Source of the DNA: Anoplopoma fimbria
Lineage: Eukaryota > Chordata > Actinopteri > Perciformes > Anoplopomatidae
NCBI RefSeq assembly: GCF_027596085.1
Contig: NC_072453.1
Location: forward strand, 7,621,448-7,685,447
Reading direction: 5' to 3'
Length of the DNA stretch: 64,000 nucleotides
Position numbers and translations under genes: made by a program. Position 1 is the stretch's first letter; each line of letters starts with the position of its first letter. The notes under the pieces are model-generated. The model ran no database searches and had not been told where the DNA came from. It was given only the letters and a program-made list of their open reading frames with translations. Shown one piece after another: positions 26,831-62,368 of the stretch.

Positions 26831-29282
26831 TTCTGCAAGAGGAAAAAACAGAGTGGGAAATTGAATTATGAAAAGTTGTTGTTGTTGTTGTTACAATTTC
26901 TGACACATGATGCAGATCAGCTGGTGTTTGCCAGAGCCAGAAAGTCAAGATTAATACAGATTGAGTGGTTTTTGTTCCCGCTGAGGGATAGAACACTATG
27001 TGTTATGTCTGAACTCTGACTGTGTATGTGTCTTCATTTTCTGATATTATGAAAAAACTTTTCAAAATGAAGAAAAAAGTATTCTTATAGATTTATAACA
27101 TGAGACAAGTCTAACAATTACAATCTGTTCAAATTAGATAAAACAACCATTTTGACATGAGCTAAATGAGAAAATTTAAATTAAAAAATTGTCACCATGT
27201 AGATATTTGTGCTAACCTTCCTCTGATAATTTATTTTCATCAGCCAAGTGCATCATAGACGACCTCTGAAGCAGAGACTCGCAGCTGACCTGCAGTGCAA
27301 ACAGGTCTCAGTCCTCCTTTTGTTTCTTCTTCTTCTTCTTCTCAGTATCGGTCCAGTTCCTCCTCAGCAAGGAGAACTCTGCCTCTCAGTGTGTCCAACC
27401 GGTTTGCCCGGGGTGAAGGGATGCTGGGAGGTTGTATGAAGGAGGCGTGGCTGCATCCAGGGTTGCTGTGCAGTCGGGGAGGGGCCAGCACTGAGATGGG
27501 AGGACATCAGGTTCATGTATGAGCCAAAGGGATGCAGCCCTGCTTCCAGCTGAGTGTTGGCATGTTATTGTAAATGATACTTCCATCTGAGCCCACGGCT
27601 GACAGCAGAAATAGGACACTGTCGGTTCAAAGGTTCGGGGTAGAGTTTCTGTTTCTTTTGTTTACTTTGAATTAATTACAGGTATCCTATACACTGTGGT
27701 TCTATACAGCTGATTCAACACTTAAAAAGTATTTTAAGTACAGTATAAAACAACTTGGAAGTTATGGATATTTAAGTTACAATGATATAACAACAAGAAA
27801 AAGCAGCACATCTTTAATTTTTAACAGCAGGAGCCAGCGAATATTTTACTTTTTTACTTGATAAATGAGGATTGAACAATTATTGATTGTTAAAAAAAGT
27901 TGACAATTCTGTTGATCGATAAATCTGTTTATCGCTTTAACACAAGAGAGCACAATGTTTTGGAGATTAATTCATTGATTGTGAGTTGTTTTCAAGAACT
28001 TGACAGTAAAACTGATTTTAGAAGTATTTAAGAGCCACAAGCCAGTTACAGCTAATATCCCACAGTGTGATAATCTGCATGAGTATTGGTTACATTTGTG
28101 CGGAGGAAAAAAAAGGATTATTTCTTCTATGAAATGCCCTGATTACAATGTCAGGGATTAATCCCTCGGGGTCGGTCTTCACTTCCTTCCACTGGCTGAG
28201 CTGAAACACTTCCGTACCGGGTCTTGTCAGAGCGTGTGTCCTCTCTGACCTTAACCCCGCAGTCTGTTTCCCTGTTATGTAAATTCATCAAAAATCTGTT
28301 TGCATAAGAAGCATAATCCGCAGCGATTTTAGTATCTTTTCCGCCTCCCTCGTAGCAGTGGGCCGGCTGAGGGGTTATGCAAAGCCACGGCAGTGAAAAG
28401 ATGTCTGTGTAGTGGAGGACAGGAGGAATAAAGGTGATGAAAGTATGAATGAAACTGAGGAGAGGAGAGGGGAGGCCCGTGTGGCCAAAGGTTAAGGCTG
28501 TAAAAGGTTTTATTTTTGGTAATACAATACATTTTAAAGGATTTGTAGCCAGAGGGTGAATAAAAAATATGAACATGTATTACAGCACAGCTACTAGAAG
28601 TCAGAAAAAAAGTTGGACCCCTTAACAGTCGGCCATATTGAATAACAACTCATTGTAAATAACTGTGGATAAGAAACTGTACAGTATATCAGCAGCTGTA
28701 TGCAAGCGAGGATGATCATATCGAAAGATACAGAGAGAAATGCTTGGTTTCAATGCGTGTGTTTTAGTGTGATGTGTCAGCTAAAAGTGCACAATACAGA
28801 GATTATAATGAGCGGATCATGAGAGCAAAGGCTCAGCCAAACAAGCCATATGTGTGATTTTGATGACAAGTGTGTGAGATAATTAACTTAACTGATGTCA
28901 AACTTAAAAATGTATTCACTTAAAATGGAATGAAAAAACTCTCAATTACTAGTTATATAAGAAGGATTGCACCATAGATTTACTTTACAGCTAAACTCAA
29001 ATTATATACTGGCATCTATGACAAGTCATTAATAAACACAAGCCATCTGTCTGTAGTTTTTGATGCAATATGCAATACTTAACAGAATGATGACATTTTT
29101 TAAAAAGGGATTACTTTCTCATTAATTGGGCCAAATCGTTTTGTTTTTTTCTGAAATAGCTTTTGATTTGGGTTAGAATGCAAAAAAAAATTGTGAAGAC
29201 GCATTTCTTCTTATTTTCATGATTTTTTATGAAGATGTATAAATTAGACCAGGTTTGTCAGAAAGATGCCTTAATTAATTGT

Positions 29283-29450
29283 CAGTGGTGGAATATACTT
29301 AAATTTAATCAATTACTGTGCTTGAATGACATTTTGAGGTAATGTCCTTAACTTAACAATTACCATTTTAAGATAGTTTGTACTTGTGCTCCACATTTCA
29401 GAGGGAAATATCAATATTTTTACTACTCCACATTCCAGTTAGCCTAGTTG
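29283..29450 (+). repeat. Dispersed 'AAGTA' fish repeat copy
   Basis: CAGTGGTGGAATATACTTAA, then CAATTACTGTGCTTGAATGA, then GTACTTGTGCTCCACATTTC and AGAGGGAAATATCAATATTT follow the order of the family seen in reverse at 8075-8160. Confidence 0.65.
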
Positions 29451-30020
29451 TTACTTATCGAGTGAAGGTTTTACATAAGGCTATCACACCAGTGTCATAT
29501 TTCTTGTGTTGCAAATGGTCTACAACTGCATTTCATTGTGCATCCCTGTGTTGCATAAGGGCCAGAAACACTTACAATCCTTGAATCCTTGAAACCTTAT
29601 GCTTTACTATAAATTAAACTACATAACAAAATAATTAAAAAAAAAAGTAAATAATTAAAATGACCTCCATCCTGCCCAGCGACAACATTAAATACTGATT
29701 ACACATTAATATATCTGTAATAATAAATAAATAATACAATACTAGAACACTCACAGGAATCATTTTACTGTATAATGAGCGTTTTTGATTCCTTTTGATG
29801 ATACTTAGAGTGCTAATACTAATTTTACTCAAGTAAATATTCAAAATATCTTCCACAACTGTTTTGAAGGCTTCTGACAGCCCACAAGTGAATGATGAAC
29901 AGCTTTCTGATAAAAAAAATGATAAAAACAAACCCAGACTTACTAATAAAATGGTCCTAGCATTGTTCTGGAGATATCCCACGTTGACATGAATGGTGCT
30001 GGTGTTGTGGTGACCCCTCT

Positions 30021-30039
30021 TGGCCACACGGGGGCAGCG
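30021..30039 (+). promoter_or_regulatory. CTCF-like binding motif upstream of taok2
   Basis: TGGCCACACGGGGGCAGCG is close to the CTCF core consensus (CCASYAGRKGGC). It lies at the left edge of the CpG-rich taok2 promoter region, between head-to-head cabp5 and taok2. It is motif-based only. Confidence 0.5.
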
Positions 30040-30049
30040 TTGCTTCCTT

Positions 30050-30626
30050 TTGAAGCGTAGAAGAAGAGCACTTCCGTTTTCCTTTCGGCTCCCGCCCCGC
30101 TCCGCTCCGCCATCATGAAGTCCTGAACAAAAAACGGATGAGACTCGAGCAAAATGGGGATAACACGAACTGGAGATGAAATCCGCGGACAGCACTAACG
30201 TAATGACAGCACGAAGCGGAGCACGGAGCGGACCCGTGGAGATTAATGAACCAGTGTCCCGTTGAACGCGTCCCGGGCAGCTGCTGTCGGTGCGGTATTG
30301 AGCTAGCGGTGCGGCTACCAGCGGCTGGAGCTAGCTAGCCTCTGGTTTTCTGCTGGCTAGTTTAGCTGGCAGGCGTCAGTCAGCTAGCTGTCACTGTAAT
30401 TGACTGACACTCTGCTCATGTCGAGCCGTGCAGACCTGCTAGCTGTCCAATCGACTGGGAGCATCAGGATGGAGAGGACTTTGAGTCAAAGCATCGACAG
30501 ACACAATGTGGTTTGTTCGTGTTGAATAGACACCAGTGCCGAGGAAAAGGGGAGTGAGACCAATATTTCCCAGCCGGGCCGGTTAGCTAGCTCTAGGGCT
30601 AGCTACAGTGGATCCCATAAGCCACG
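30050..30626 (+). promoter_or_regulatory. CpG-rich promoter and non-coding first exon of taok2
   Basis: The local composition rises sharply in CG dinucleotides (CCCGCCCCGCTCCGCTCCGC near 30090-30110). A splice donor, CCACG|GTAAGA, sits at 30626/30627, with no long ORF before it. The next plausible exon starts at 32838 just before the taok2 ATG, so this is probably 5' UTR exon 1. The transcription start is not defined. Confidence 0.6.
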
Positions 30627-52846
<22,220 letters not shown>

Positions 52847-55430
52847 AAGGCAGGGTGGCAGCACCAAGGGGGGGGGTATTTAGGAAGGTAGCTATCCCAG
52901 GTTGCATCCCAACACTCTCAGCTTGTCACCTTGCCTTGTGTCCTACTTTGGACTGATCTCTCCTCTCAGAATAGCTGAAAGGATGTCATCCTTTCCTCTT
53001 AACGCACATTATAAGGCAAAGAGATCACCATCAGAGGCAAAGAGAGGACAAGCTGACCATGTCGAGCTGCAGCCTGCTCCTTTAGACTCAGGGTGGGTAG
53101 AGAGGTTTTTCTCCCATTCTCACAGGTATAAAAGAGGGAGGGAGGAATGTAACCACCTGTAATACCACTGGATTAAGGTGACATTAGATTAACTAAAAAA
53201 AAAAAATTAAAAAAAGAGAGGTTTGTGTTTAATGTTTTTATCTTTGTTACTACCTGTATAAAGGTGAGACAGGAAGTGTGAGAGGAGGGATTATTTAGCC
53301 CCTTTTTCCCCCCTCCCAGAGCTGCAGAGAGAGGGAACGGCAGCCATGTCTTCTTCTATGATGTTCTATGCTGGAATGGAGAAAGAGAGAGGACAGGGGG
53401 AGGAAAGAAGGTGTGTTTTTTTTGCATTGTGTATGTACTTGTACGTAGTCTGTAGTGTCCAGATACATTTAGCAAGCACTCGTAACAGCAGCTCCAGAAA
53501 GGGGGGAAAAAAGGGGGAGAATCACAAAAGATGGGTGACTTTAGTCTCCGGCCTGCTGGGGGATTTGAAAACACTTTTATTGATTTACAACTGTTGATGT
53601 TTTGTTGATTTTTTTGTATTAAGTGTATAAAAAAACAACACAAAAACAAGTTGCTTGGAACGTCACCAATGCCTTTAAGGGGTTCTTAAAGGGATTTCGT
53701 GCCATCAAAATTTTTATTTGATGACTGCGAGATGATTTAAAAACCGAATGTTTGTAAAGGCAATAGACTCTGTTCTAAAAATGCAGCTGGGATGAGGAGA
53801 AACATTTGTGTGGACATGTAAAAATACAAAAAAAAAACAAGCTTTCTGGCATCTATGATATATTGAGTATCTAAACAACATAGGTGTCTATGGGAGTCAC
53901 TCCAATGCATGAGATAGATGTACAAAAAAAAACAAAAAACATTTGTAAACATGACCAAACCACATTTGAAACGTACCGTACCTGTCCAAGTTTCACTGGC
54001 ATTGAAGATCACTCGTCCCACATTTTTGATCTTTGCTGTACATATTTATGGGAATAGTAAAAAAACAAAAACAAGTCATTGGTTTTATAGAGATAACAAA
54101 GATAACGATAGTAATTTTGATATATTCAAATGAGTATTGAATTCAAGATTTAGATCGACAACTCCAACTGCATTTTCTATAGGTGTCAATATTACCATAA
54201 CTAATCCTGATGTAATTGTTGTTGTAAACATGTTCACATTTTTCTCGCGAAGAAAAGAAAAGGGCCCACTTTTGACTGTATAAAAAAATAGATGATAATC
54301 TGTTGTCAGGTATGGTGTGTATTCAAGGTATTGATGATTATTAATAAGGGATTATTAATAATTGTTAATGATTCATGTATGTGTGTCAAGCGGTAAAGTC
54401 TAGTAATATTGCCACTTTTTTAAGACAAAACAATTGCATTTTAAAAGACAACATCCCACTATTCACGTGAACTCTGACCTCCTCTGGACTCTCATAGGAA
54501 AAAAATAGAAGAAGTTTTTAACAATCGGGCACTGGAATGTAAATGTAAATGCTGGTTTTTCCTTTTTATTTATTTGTTTTTAGTGTGGGAATAAGTTTCC
54601 ACACAGAAGCTCTCAAAGGAAGCATGGACAAATGGAGACGAGGAAAGACGTGCACAATCCTAGTTGATAATCTCACTGCTGAAGGGTGCAGCATGCAACT
54701 GGTGTGTGAAGAAGATGAAGATGATAAAGAAGAAGAAGAGAGAGGACGGGCGTCGACTGAGCTGCTGTGAACGTGCACCCTTTTGTGCCGGCACAGCAGC
54801 AGTGACCGCAGCAGCCCGTCCTCACAGATAAAGACACCAATCAGTGTTTTAAGGTGCTTCTGAAGGTTCACTTTACTTGAAGGAGATTAGAAATAAGTGG
54901 AAATGTTTTCGTTGGTGTTTTTTTTATTATTTTATTTAAATTGAAAAAAAAAGTGAAAAAAAGATAATCACCCTGCTGTTTGTATGACTCAGAAACACCA
55001 GCTCAAGACAATTCCCTGTATAACCTACTACTTTATGCTCGGTTGGAATCTCAGTGCATGCATAAACTCCTTATATAAACTAAGACTGGCGGGTTTCGGG
55101 ACGGCCTTTGTGTTGGGGGAAATCTGTGTGGTAGTGATTTTTAGACGGGTTGTTGTCAGTGTCAGAGGTCGTGGCGAGAGCAGGGAGTCTCGGTTCCTGC
55201 ATCATGCCTGGATGAAAGATGAAGACAAAGAAGCAACACAGTGTCATCTGTGTTTTGCAGAGTTTTCGGGGGGTGGGGGGTTGAAATCCTTATTAAATAT
55301 TCCAAATCAAGCCATTACAAGGCTGAGGAGAAGGAAGAAGGGTCTTAACACATGTATTGGAAAAGAAAAAGGGTGCTTTAAAAAGTAATTTAAAAAAAAA
55401 CAACAAGATAATAAATTGATATTAACACAT
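52847..55430 (+). other. 3' UTR of the short taok2 isoform
   Basis: No coding exon is recognised after the stop at 52844-52846. A hexamer AATAAA at 55410-55415 followed by a T/G-rich stretch (TTGCCTGGTCTTGATTTTAT) is the best candidate end, giving a 3' UTR of about 2.6 kb. Confidence 0.55.
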
Positions 55431-55499
55431 TGCCTGGTCTTGATTTTATGCACTTTACTCACATGGCATTACAATTAAGTTGTTTATTAAAGGTCTGCA

Positions 55500-55810
55500 A
55501 AGAGTCAATTAATCTATAAATCGATTGTCAGAAAATATTCAAAAACTAATTTGATAATCAATTAAATCATTTTTTTAAATAAAATGCCAAAGAATTTCTG
55601 CTCCAGTTTCGGAAATGTGAATATTTGCTGGGTATTTTTCCATCATCTATTTTATAACACTTGAATATCTTTTGGAGTTTGATGTTTGAATATGTCAACT
55701 TGAGCTTTGGGAAATTATGAAGGACTTTGTTGTTGTTTTTTTACTAATTTCTAAAATGTTATGGACTAAATGATTTCTAGAGAGAATAATCTACAGATTT
55801 ATAAATAGCA
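55500..55810 (-). repeat. Dispersed 'ATTAATCG' fish repeat copy, reverse orientation
   Basis: CGATTGTCAGAAAATATTCA, AATTTGATAATCAATTAA, AAATGCCAAAGAATTTCTGC, GGAAATGTGAATATTTGCTG and GAGCTTTGGGAAATTATGA follow the reverse of the family at 46440-46745. Confidence 0.65.
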
Positions 55811-56279
55811 ATTATTGATTTAGTTCATTAAAATGTCAGAAACGTATGTCCCAAAGCCCATGTCGACATATTAAAAGTGTTTTTTTGACTAACATTAAAA
55901 AAAAACAAATATATAACATAATACAATACGATATATTTAAATCATTTAAAAAAAATGTTCACATTCAAGAAGCTAGAACCAGTAAATTGGGATGATTTTA
56001 ACTTAAAATTTACTTTTGATTAATTGATTATCATTTTGTGTCTTTTGACAATGGATTCATCGAGTAATTGTTTATTATTATCATTATTATTATAATAATA
56101 TACATATATATATGTTAAGAATATAATTTATTATAAACAATATGTTTATATGTATATCTTTCTGAATAGGAAGTTGATATGTATGTATCCACATCTATTC
56201 TCATCTATTGCTCATCTATTGTGTGTGCATCCTGAGCTGCTATTCGTCCTGTGTTCTATATCTGACTCTGACATCATTA

Positions 56280-57319
56280 TTATAGGCCGACCGCGAGGAT
56301 CTGCGCGGCCTCTCCTTTAAGATGCGTCCGTCATCTCGCCGCTAATGGAAAATCATTCTGCCTGTTTCACTGCGGTGCGCGACGAGATCTGTTCCTGCTG
56401 ATGCGAGGAAGGAGAGAAAGAAAAAAAAGAAAAGCTGCTGTGGTGCATTTTGTGTCGGCCGACAAAACCCAGGAAGGAAGGGGAGAGGACGGGCCCTGCC
56501 GAGGGAGACGGAAATGAGAGGGGGGTGTCCAAAGAGGAAACCCTATCCCTTTAAGAGCAAGTGGGACATAGCGGTGCGAGAAAAGGAGAGGAGGGGGAGA
56601 AGAAAGAGGAATTAAAAAAGAAAAGGAAGAAAGAGACAGGGAGGGAGGAGGGAGAGCGGGCGATAAAAAAAGAAAGATGACATCCTCGCGGCTGAGCGGC
56701 CGAGGTGGAGCGATAGGCTGCGGCCCGGCGAGAGCGCCGCTCGCCGGGGTCAGGGCTTGAATCCAACAACGAGGCTTCGACAAACACCCGATTGGCCTAT
56801 TGGGAGAAATCGGAAAAAATAGATTCATGAATTAAAAACAAAAGCATGACCTGCTGTGCTGCCAGATACGTGTGTTATAACCCATATGTGTTTCTCTTGC
56901 GTAAAAAAAAAAATGCATTTATTTTTTTTTGACCTAGAATGGTTAATGTTTATTGCGAAAGTGTGAACCTGTAATATGCGGTTTTTTTAATGTTTTTTTT
57001 TTTTTTTTTTTAAAGCAGTTTTGTGGTGTGATGTTGCGTTTTAGTGAGATTCAGTGAACTAAAGTTAGGAACCAAAGTGAGGAGAGAAACAGGCCGTTAT
57101 CGGAGCTGGCCTGCTCCGCTGCTGCCCGAGCACTGCAGCCTGCGTTAGTCAACAGCTGCGGGCATTTTAATTGACAGCATTAGAGGCTACCTCAGCAAGA
57201 AAAGAAAAAAAAACACATATTTCTGCAGACGACTTTTTTTTCCAAACAAATCCGGAAGCCCCGTCGTTTCTGCTGCGGGACAGGCGGCTGTTTTGCGCCT
57301 CGATCACCGGTGGGCCCAT

Positions 57320-57353
<34 letters not shown>

Positions 57354-57426
57354 CCATGCAAAGGCTGCCTTCCCCGATCTCAATCAGGAGCTGACTTTTT
57401 ATAATCTCCCATCGCTGTGGCGCAAA
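56280..57426 (+). promoter_or_regulatory. CpG-rich upstream and 5' UTR region of maz
   Basis: The sequence changes from AT-rich repeats to GC/CpG-rich DNA (GACCGCGAGGATCTGCGCGG near 56288) and purine-rich GA tracts. Short poly(A) and poly(T) runs interrupt it, the longest a run of about 32 A at 57320-57351. No conserved exon precedes the ATG at 57427. The transcription start is not defined. Confidence 0.5.
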
Positions 57427-60400
57427 ATGGATGCTTCTTGGAGCAATTTTCTCTTCCAGGTAGGCTTGTTGCTGAGAAGGCGTCTCTGGCCTCTTTTCAT
57501 TATTAACTGCGCGCATTTTCTCTCAATGTGTGTCCCGGCAGTCCTGCGGCCCTCACGTCTCGTATTTCAACGTTGCGCCTCAAGATAATGCTGTGACTTG
57601 TGTTTACATTTGGTGATGGCCTTCTACTTGCTTCTCCAGAATACTCCCACCCCAAACCAAGTGGACGGGAGCCTCCAATCAGAGCTCATGCCAGTGCACA
57701 CGAGCTCTCCCCAAACCCCACCCACAGAGCACATAGCACAGCCTCCTTCGACTGTGGACACTGCTGCTCTCAATGAGGAGCCCCTGCCTGGTGAGGGACA
57801 CTACACTGCATCCTACACCTGTGGAGCTCATGAGAGTAAATACATTACATTTAACTCTAACTTGCATAACTGCCAGTATTTAAGTGATTTAAAAAAAAAA
57901 AAGAAGAAAAAAAGCAGTGACATTGAGTTTGGTCATTTGCAGGTGAAAGGATGTAATATTTGGAGTATTCCAGGTGCCCAATAGTCAAATTAAATTAAAT
58001 TAAATTGCATTCTAAAAGATCAATGGGGATCTAAAATAATCAGACATTAACATGAAAATCCAGGGTATCTGGGCATTTTGTAAAACAGTATCTCAATGTT
58101 TCTCAAACTTTTTTCCTTAATAAATGTGGTATGATTAAGGTTATTAAACCCTAATACGGTGTGATTATCACTCTTACCCTGCCACACATTTAGAACGTTT
58201 GAAATGATTAAAAAAACCAATTGTTACTTGATTAAGCCTTGATGCTTAGAAGAGCTACAATTTCTGATTAGAGCAGAAACACTTAGTCAAATAATGGCTT
58301 GATGGAATATTAACTGGCAACTATTGGATAATTATTTAATCATTTAAGTAATTCTTTTTAAAGCAAAACTGCTAAAAGTTTCACTGCTTTCAACATCTCA
58401 AATGGGAATATTTCCAGTTTTCGTTGCCTTCTATGATGGTAAACAGTCCAGACTATACATTTGGATTATTGTAGTGACTTACATCTTTAAATTGCCTATT
58501 TGATGTTTGATTGTTACCTAACATGCCTGAAAGCTTATTATACCTATTTTAAAAACCGAAAAATCACCTTCTTTGAAATGAACAACCCTTTCTTTCTCTC
58601 TGTGTTTCCTGCGGTCCAGTGAAGCCAGTGTCTCGGCCGGCCCGCATGCCCCACATCTGTGCCATCTGCAACAAACAGTTCAAGAACAACTACAACCTGC
58701 GGCGGCACCAGTCGGTCCACACTGGGGTACGCATGAAGGACAGGGCCAGAGAGCAGGCGGAGGGGGCAAAGGAGGGAGCAGCCGGCCAGGTGGCGTTGGC
58801 GGTGGCGGCCCCGTCAGTGATGGCGGTGGGGGCTGGAGGGAGGGTGGAGAGGCCCACTGTTCCCCTCTCCCTGCTACACCTCTCCGCACCTCCCCCTCTC
58901 GCCCCTCCTGTCGTGCTGGCGGTGGCCCAGCAGCCTCCCCTGGGTAGTCAGGATGGTGAAGGGGTTGCCATGGCTAACGTGATGGCTAGTGTAAACCCCC
59001 ATGCTCCGCCTCCTGCTGCTGTCGTCATGGCCACAGGGGCGACAGTACAGGTGGGTCAGGGCCTTGTGGAGATGGCTGTCATCAACCCCAAACCTTCAAG
59101 CACGTTGTTTCTTAAGCTGCCTGGGATGGTTAACCCACATGTTTTGTTTTGCTGTTTGGGACCTGTAAGCAGTTACTGTGTGTCACCTGCTTTGAAAACT
59201 CTCCTGTGTGTTCAATTCTACAAAACGTCCATGTACAGTAATCAGTTCAGGGACCAGTAAATTACATCGCAGTGTTTGGCACTGGTCCCCAGTTTGAGAA
59301 AACAACGTGCTAGAAGCCCCCCATGCTCCCCTGCATGTTCTCTGTAACACAAACAGCGTGAAAAAAGATAAAGACTCCATCCAGTGGGAGATAGTTAATC
59401 TAACATGTGCAACATTGGTAGAAATCAGGCAAGAATATATTTGTGCATTTGCATGGTTTCAACAAAAGACATAACAACAAATTACAATAGTCGACACTGA
59501 ATGTTTTTGTTCTGTGTTTCTAACTGTACTTTTACTTTCCATCCAAACTCTGTAGTGTGCTCATCTGCTTGTTTGTTTTGCCTCAGCGACCTGCAAATCC
59601 CAACCCAAACCCGGTGAGGAAGAACCACGCCTGCGAGACGTGTGGGAAGGCCTTCCGCGACGTTTACCACCTCAACCGCCACCGCCTGTCCCACTCGGAC
59701 GAGAAGCCGTTCTCGTGTCCCATCTGCCAGCAGCGCTTCAAGAGGAAGGACCGCATGAGCCATCACGTGCGCTCCCACCAGGGAGGTGTGGAAAAGCCCT
59801 ACGTCTGCCCCCACTGTGGCAAGGCTTTCTCCAGGTGAGAAAAACGTATATATACATGCTGTCAGGATTGAGCTAGTTGAAGAGAAATATATATTTTAGC
59901 TTAGCTTAGCATAAAGACTGGAAACAGCTGGGCCTGGCTCTGTTTGGAGATAACCACAAATCTGCTGGCCTTAGCCTTATATTTAGCATACAGACATGAG
60001 AGTGGTAACGATCTTCTCAGCTAACTCTCCACAAGAAAGCAGATGAGCATATTTATTATAAGAATGTTGAACTAACTAGAGGAAGTGGTTCTCCCTGACA
60101 TTATACACAAATGTTCACACCTTTACTTTTAGTGGGAAAATGTGAAGCATCAGCTGTCCTAATATCTTGACTCTCTCTCTCTCCCCCAAGGCCTGACCAT
60201 CTGAACAGCCACGTCAGACAGGTACACTCCTCGGAGCGACCCTTCAAATGCCCGGTGCGTCATGTTTAACCTGTGTGACATCCGCACCTGCCAGTTGTAC
60301 ACAGCATCATTTTTTTTTTTTTTTTTTTTTTTTTTAGTTCTTTCATGTTTACAATGAACATGTTTACATGCACAGAGTTCCAGATGACTCAAGGTCATTA

Positions 60401-62368
60401 CTACACTTGTCATCTGTCTCCAGCTGCCTCATGCTGATATCTGTTGACAGGAGTAAATGAAAATTGAGAATATTACAATAGAAACTGATCTGGATATAGG
60501 TCAGGCCTTTTTGAAAAAGCAGTAGGTGTAATTGAACTGTAATTATCATGTTTACATGCAGCAGCTCAAAACCTTAAATCTTCGTTAGCATGATGTACAT
60601 ATTGGTTATTTAATTGGTTCTTGAAAAACTGGCCGATGTGATTGTATAACTTAAATGACCACAAGGTGACAATATGTGGAACAAAAAAATATATAAATAT
60701 AAGTATTTGAATTTATTTTGTGCTCACATTTTCAAACTACCTGCACATTCTTGTGGATAGGTTTTTGCTTTCTTCTCCATAATCACTAAGCGATTCCATC
60801 TTTTTTTCAGACCTGTGAGTCTAGCTTTGCCACGAAGGATCGTTTGCGTGCGCATATGATTCGCCACGAAGAAAAGGTCCCCTGCCACATATGTGGCAAG
60901 CTCCTATCTGCTGCTTACATCACAGATCACATGAGGGTGCACAACCAGTCACAGCACCATTCCTGCCATCTCTGTAACCGCAGTAAGTTAACAATAGAGG
61001 CTCTGTCATAAATATTTCGTTATTAATTGTTGACAACAACCAGTGTTGTAGTCAAGTTGGTTGCAGTTTAGGCAGAAAGTTTTACATTCAATCACAGTCA
61101 TGTGAATAAATAAATTAGACAATGCACGGGCAAATTAGTCTTGATATGAAAAACAAGAGTCCTTGTTGTCTTAGCCTGGGACAAGACGGAATAAAATTAC
61201 AGCAATACACTCTGATAAGGTAAAGTATTTGTAATTGTCTTCTGTAAATCCTCTGGCTGCCAATAAAAAAACTAAATAAAGAAAAAAGATAAACCCCCTG
61301 CATGCTGACTGACTGGTGAAAATGGTGGAGCATTGGCAGCTAAAGAGACCGATCTTTTCTCAGGAGTTGGTAAAGACCAAAACGAGGGGAATGTTGTTGC
61401 TACATGTTTGCTGGATGTGTAAATAGGTAACAGTTTTGATAATAAGTTCACTATATCAACTCTTTAAGGTGGCCAAATGAATCTGTGCAGGCTTAAGTGC
61501 ACATAAATTAAGAATATTTTTATAGTAATGCAGGCAAACATACCATGTTAAACCTGTATTATAACCTATTGTCGAAGCGTCTTGTGAAAGAGTGAGAGAG
61601 AAATTCCTCTGATCGTGCACAATGTAATCGTGTTAACTTCCATTATGTTTGATCATGCGGAATCTGATCATGTAACCTTTGACTGAATCAATCATGACCC
61701 TGATTACCTAAACTAAGGAATTGTTACCCCCATTGGTGTCAACAGATGATGATCAGAAGGCTAATGAACCCTTTGTCTTTTGAACAAACACTTTCAAGAG
61801 ACTTATTAAAAGAGGCAACAAGATGGAGATGACCAAGCCAAGTTATTTATAGAGAGAACAACTTCCCATCAGGGTGCACATTTTACCCTCACCCCCACCC
61901 TTGTCCTGTGTGCCATGCTCTGTGCATTAAAAGTGCGACGATACTGTAAGAAATGTACGTCTCAGGTCAGTTTTAGTCACTTGGGGTCATTTTCACTCTC
62001 TCCTCTCGTCTCTTTCTTCTCCATCAGGCTTCACCACACTGACATACCTCCGTGTCCATGCCCAGAAGCACCATGGGCAGGAGTGGAAGGACAGTCCGGG
62101 GGGCTTCGGCACAACCTCTGGTGGCATACTCGTCTGCCACCTGTGCGGCGTCCACTGCAAGACACCCACCCAGCTCCAGGGGCACATGGGCACCCATAGC
62201 AACAACCAGGGTGCCCCGAGCCCCATCACCTCTAACGTGGGCGCCAGCAGCTCCGTCTCCCTTAGCAACATGGTGGCAGCTCCCACCGTGTATGTCACTG
62301 GTAACACGGTGGTGGACCTGCTTGTCACAGACTGCTCCAGCATTGCAGCGCCACAATCCCACAGCTAG
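57427..62368 (+). CDS. maz: Myc-associated zinc finger protein (eight C2H2 fingers; complete)
   Basis: Seven coding exons, 57427-57459, 57640-57790, 58620-59050, 59587-59834, 60191-60254, 60811-60982 and 62028-62368, sum to 1440 nt with all junctions in phase, giving 479 aa. The start MDASWSNFLFQ resembles the alternative short first exon of MAZ and VEZF1. Exon 2 has STVDTAALNEEPLP, matching MAZ. Finger 1 (C75/C78) lies in SRPARMPHICAICNKQF. After an Ala/Val/Pro-rich linker come fingers 2-6 with RKNHACETCGKAFRDVYHLN, SDEKPFSCPICQQRFKRKDR, SRPDHLNSHVRQVHSSERPF and HEEKVPCHICGKLLSAAYI. The last exon adds finger 7 (FTTLTYLRVHAQ) and finger 8 (CHLCGVHCKTPTQLQGHM), as in human MAZ isoform 2. MAZ binds GC-rich promoters in the nucleus and acts with CTCF in insulation. 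VEZF1 lacks the last two fingers and the STVDTAAL motif. Confidence 0.92.
58300..58460 (-). repeat. Diverged 'ATTAATCG' fish repeat fragment in a maz intron
   Basis: AACTGGCAACTATTGGATAA, TTATTTAATCATTTAAGTAA, CATCTCAAATGGGAATATTT and TTCGTTGCCTTCTATGATGG match the interior layout of the copy at 55500-55810. Confidence 0.5.
59895..60075. repeat. Dispersed percomorph repeat fragment (GCTTAGCATAAAGACTGG family)
   Basis: TTAGCTTAGCTTAGCATAAA, GACTGGAAACAGCTG and GCCTGGCTCTGTTTGG match the forward form of the family. ATGAGAGTGGTAACGATCTT downstream is in the reverse sense, as in the copy at 10790-10960. It lies in a maz intron. Confidence 0.6.

Larger units (their letters stand above)
26834..30050. 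other. Intergenic region between divergent cabp5 and taok2
   Basis: The two genes are head to head about 3.2 kb apart. No conserved exon is seen in the spacer. One dispersed repeat copy lies at 29283-29450. The left end may hold a non-coding cabp5 first exon; a candidate donor in minus-strand sense is near 27215. Confidence 0.55.

Noticed and set aside
29635..30195. 186-codon minus-strand open frame upstream of taok2
   Set aside because: Its translation has no recognisable domain, overlaps the CpG promoter and AT-rich spacer, and lacks conserved exon structure.
57427..62368. VEZF1 as the identity of the zinc-finger gene
   Set aside because: The first exon is VEZF1-like, but STVDTAAL, the SRPDHLNSHVRQVHS finger and the two extra C-terminal fingers are MAZ features.
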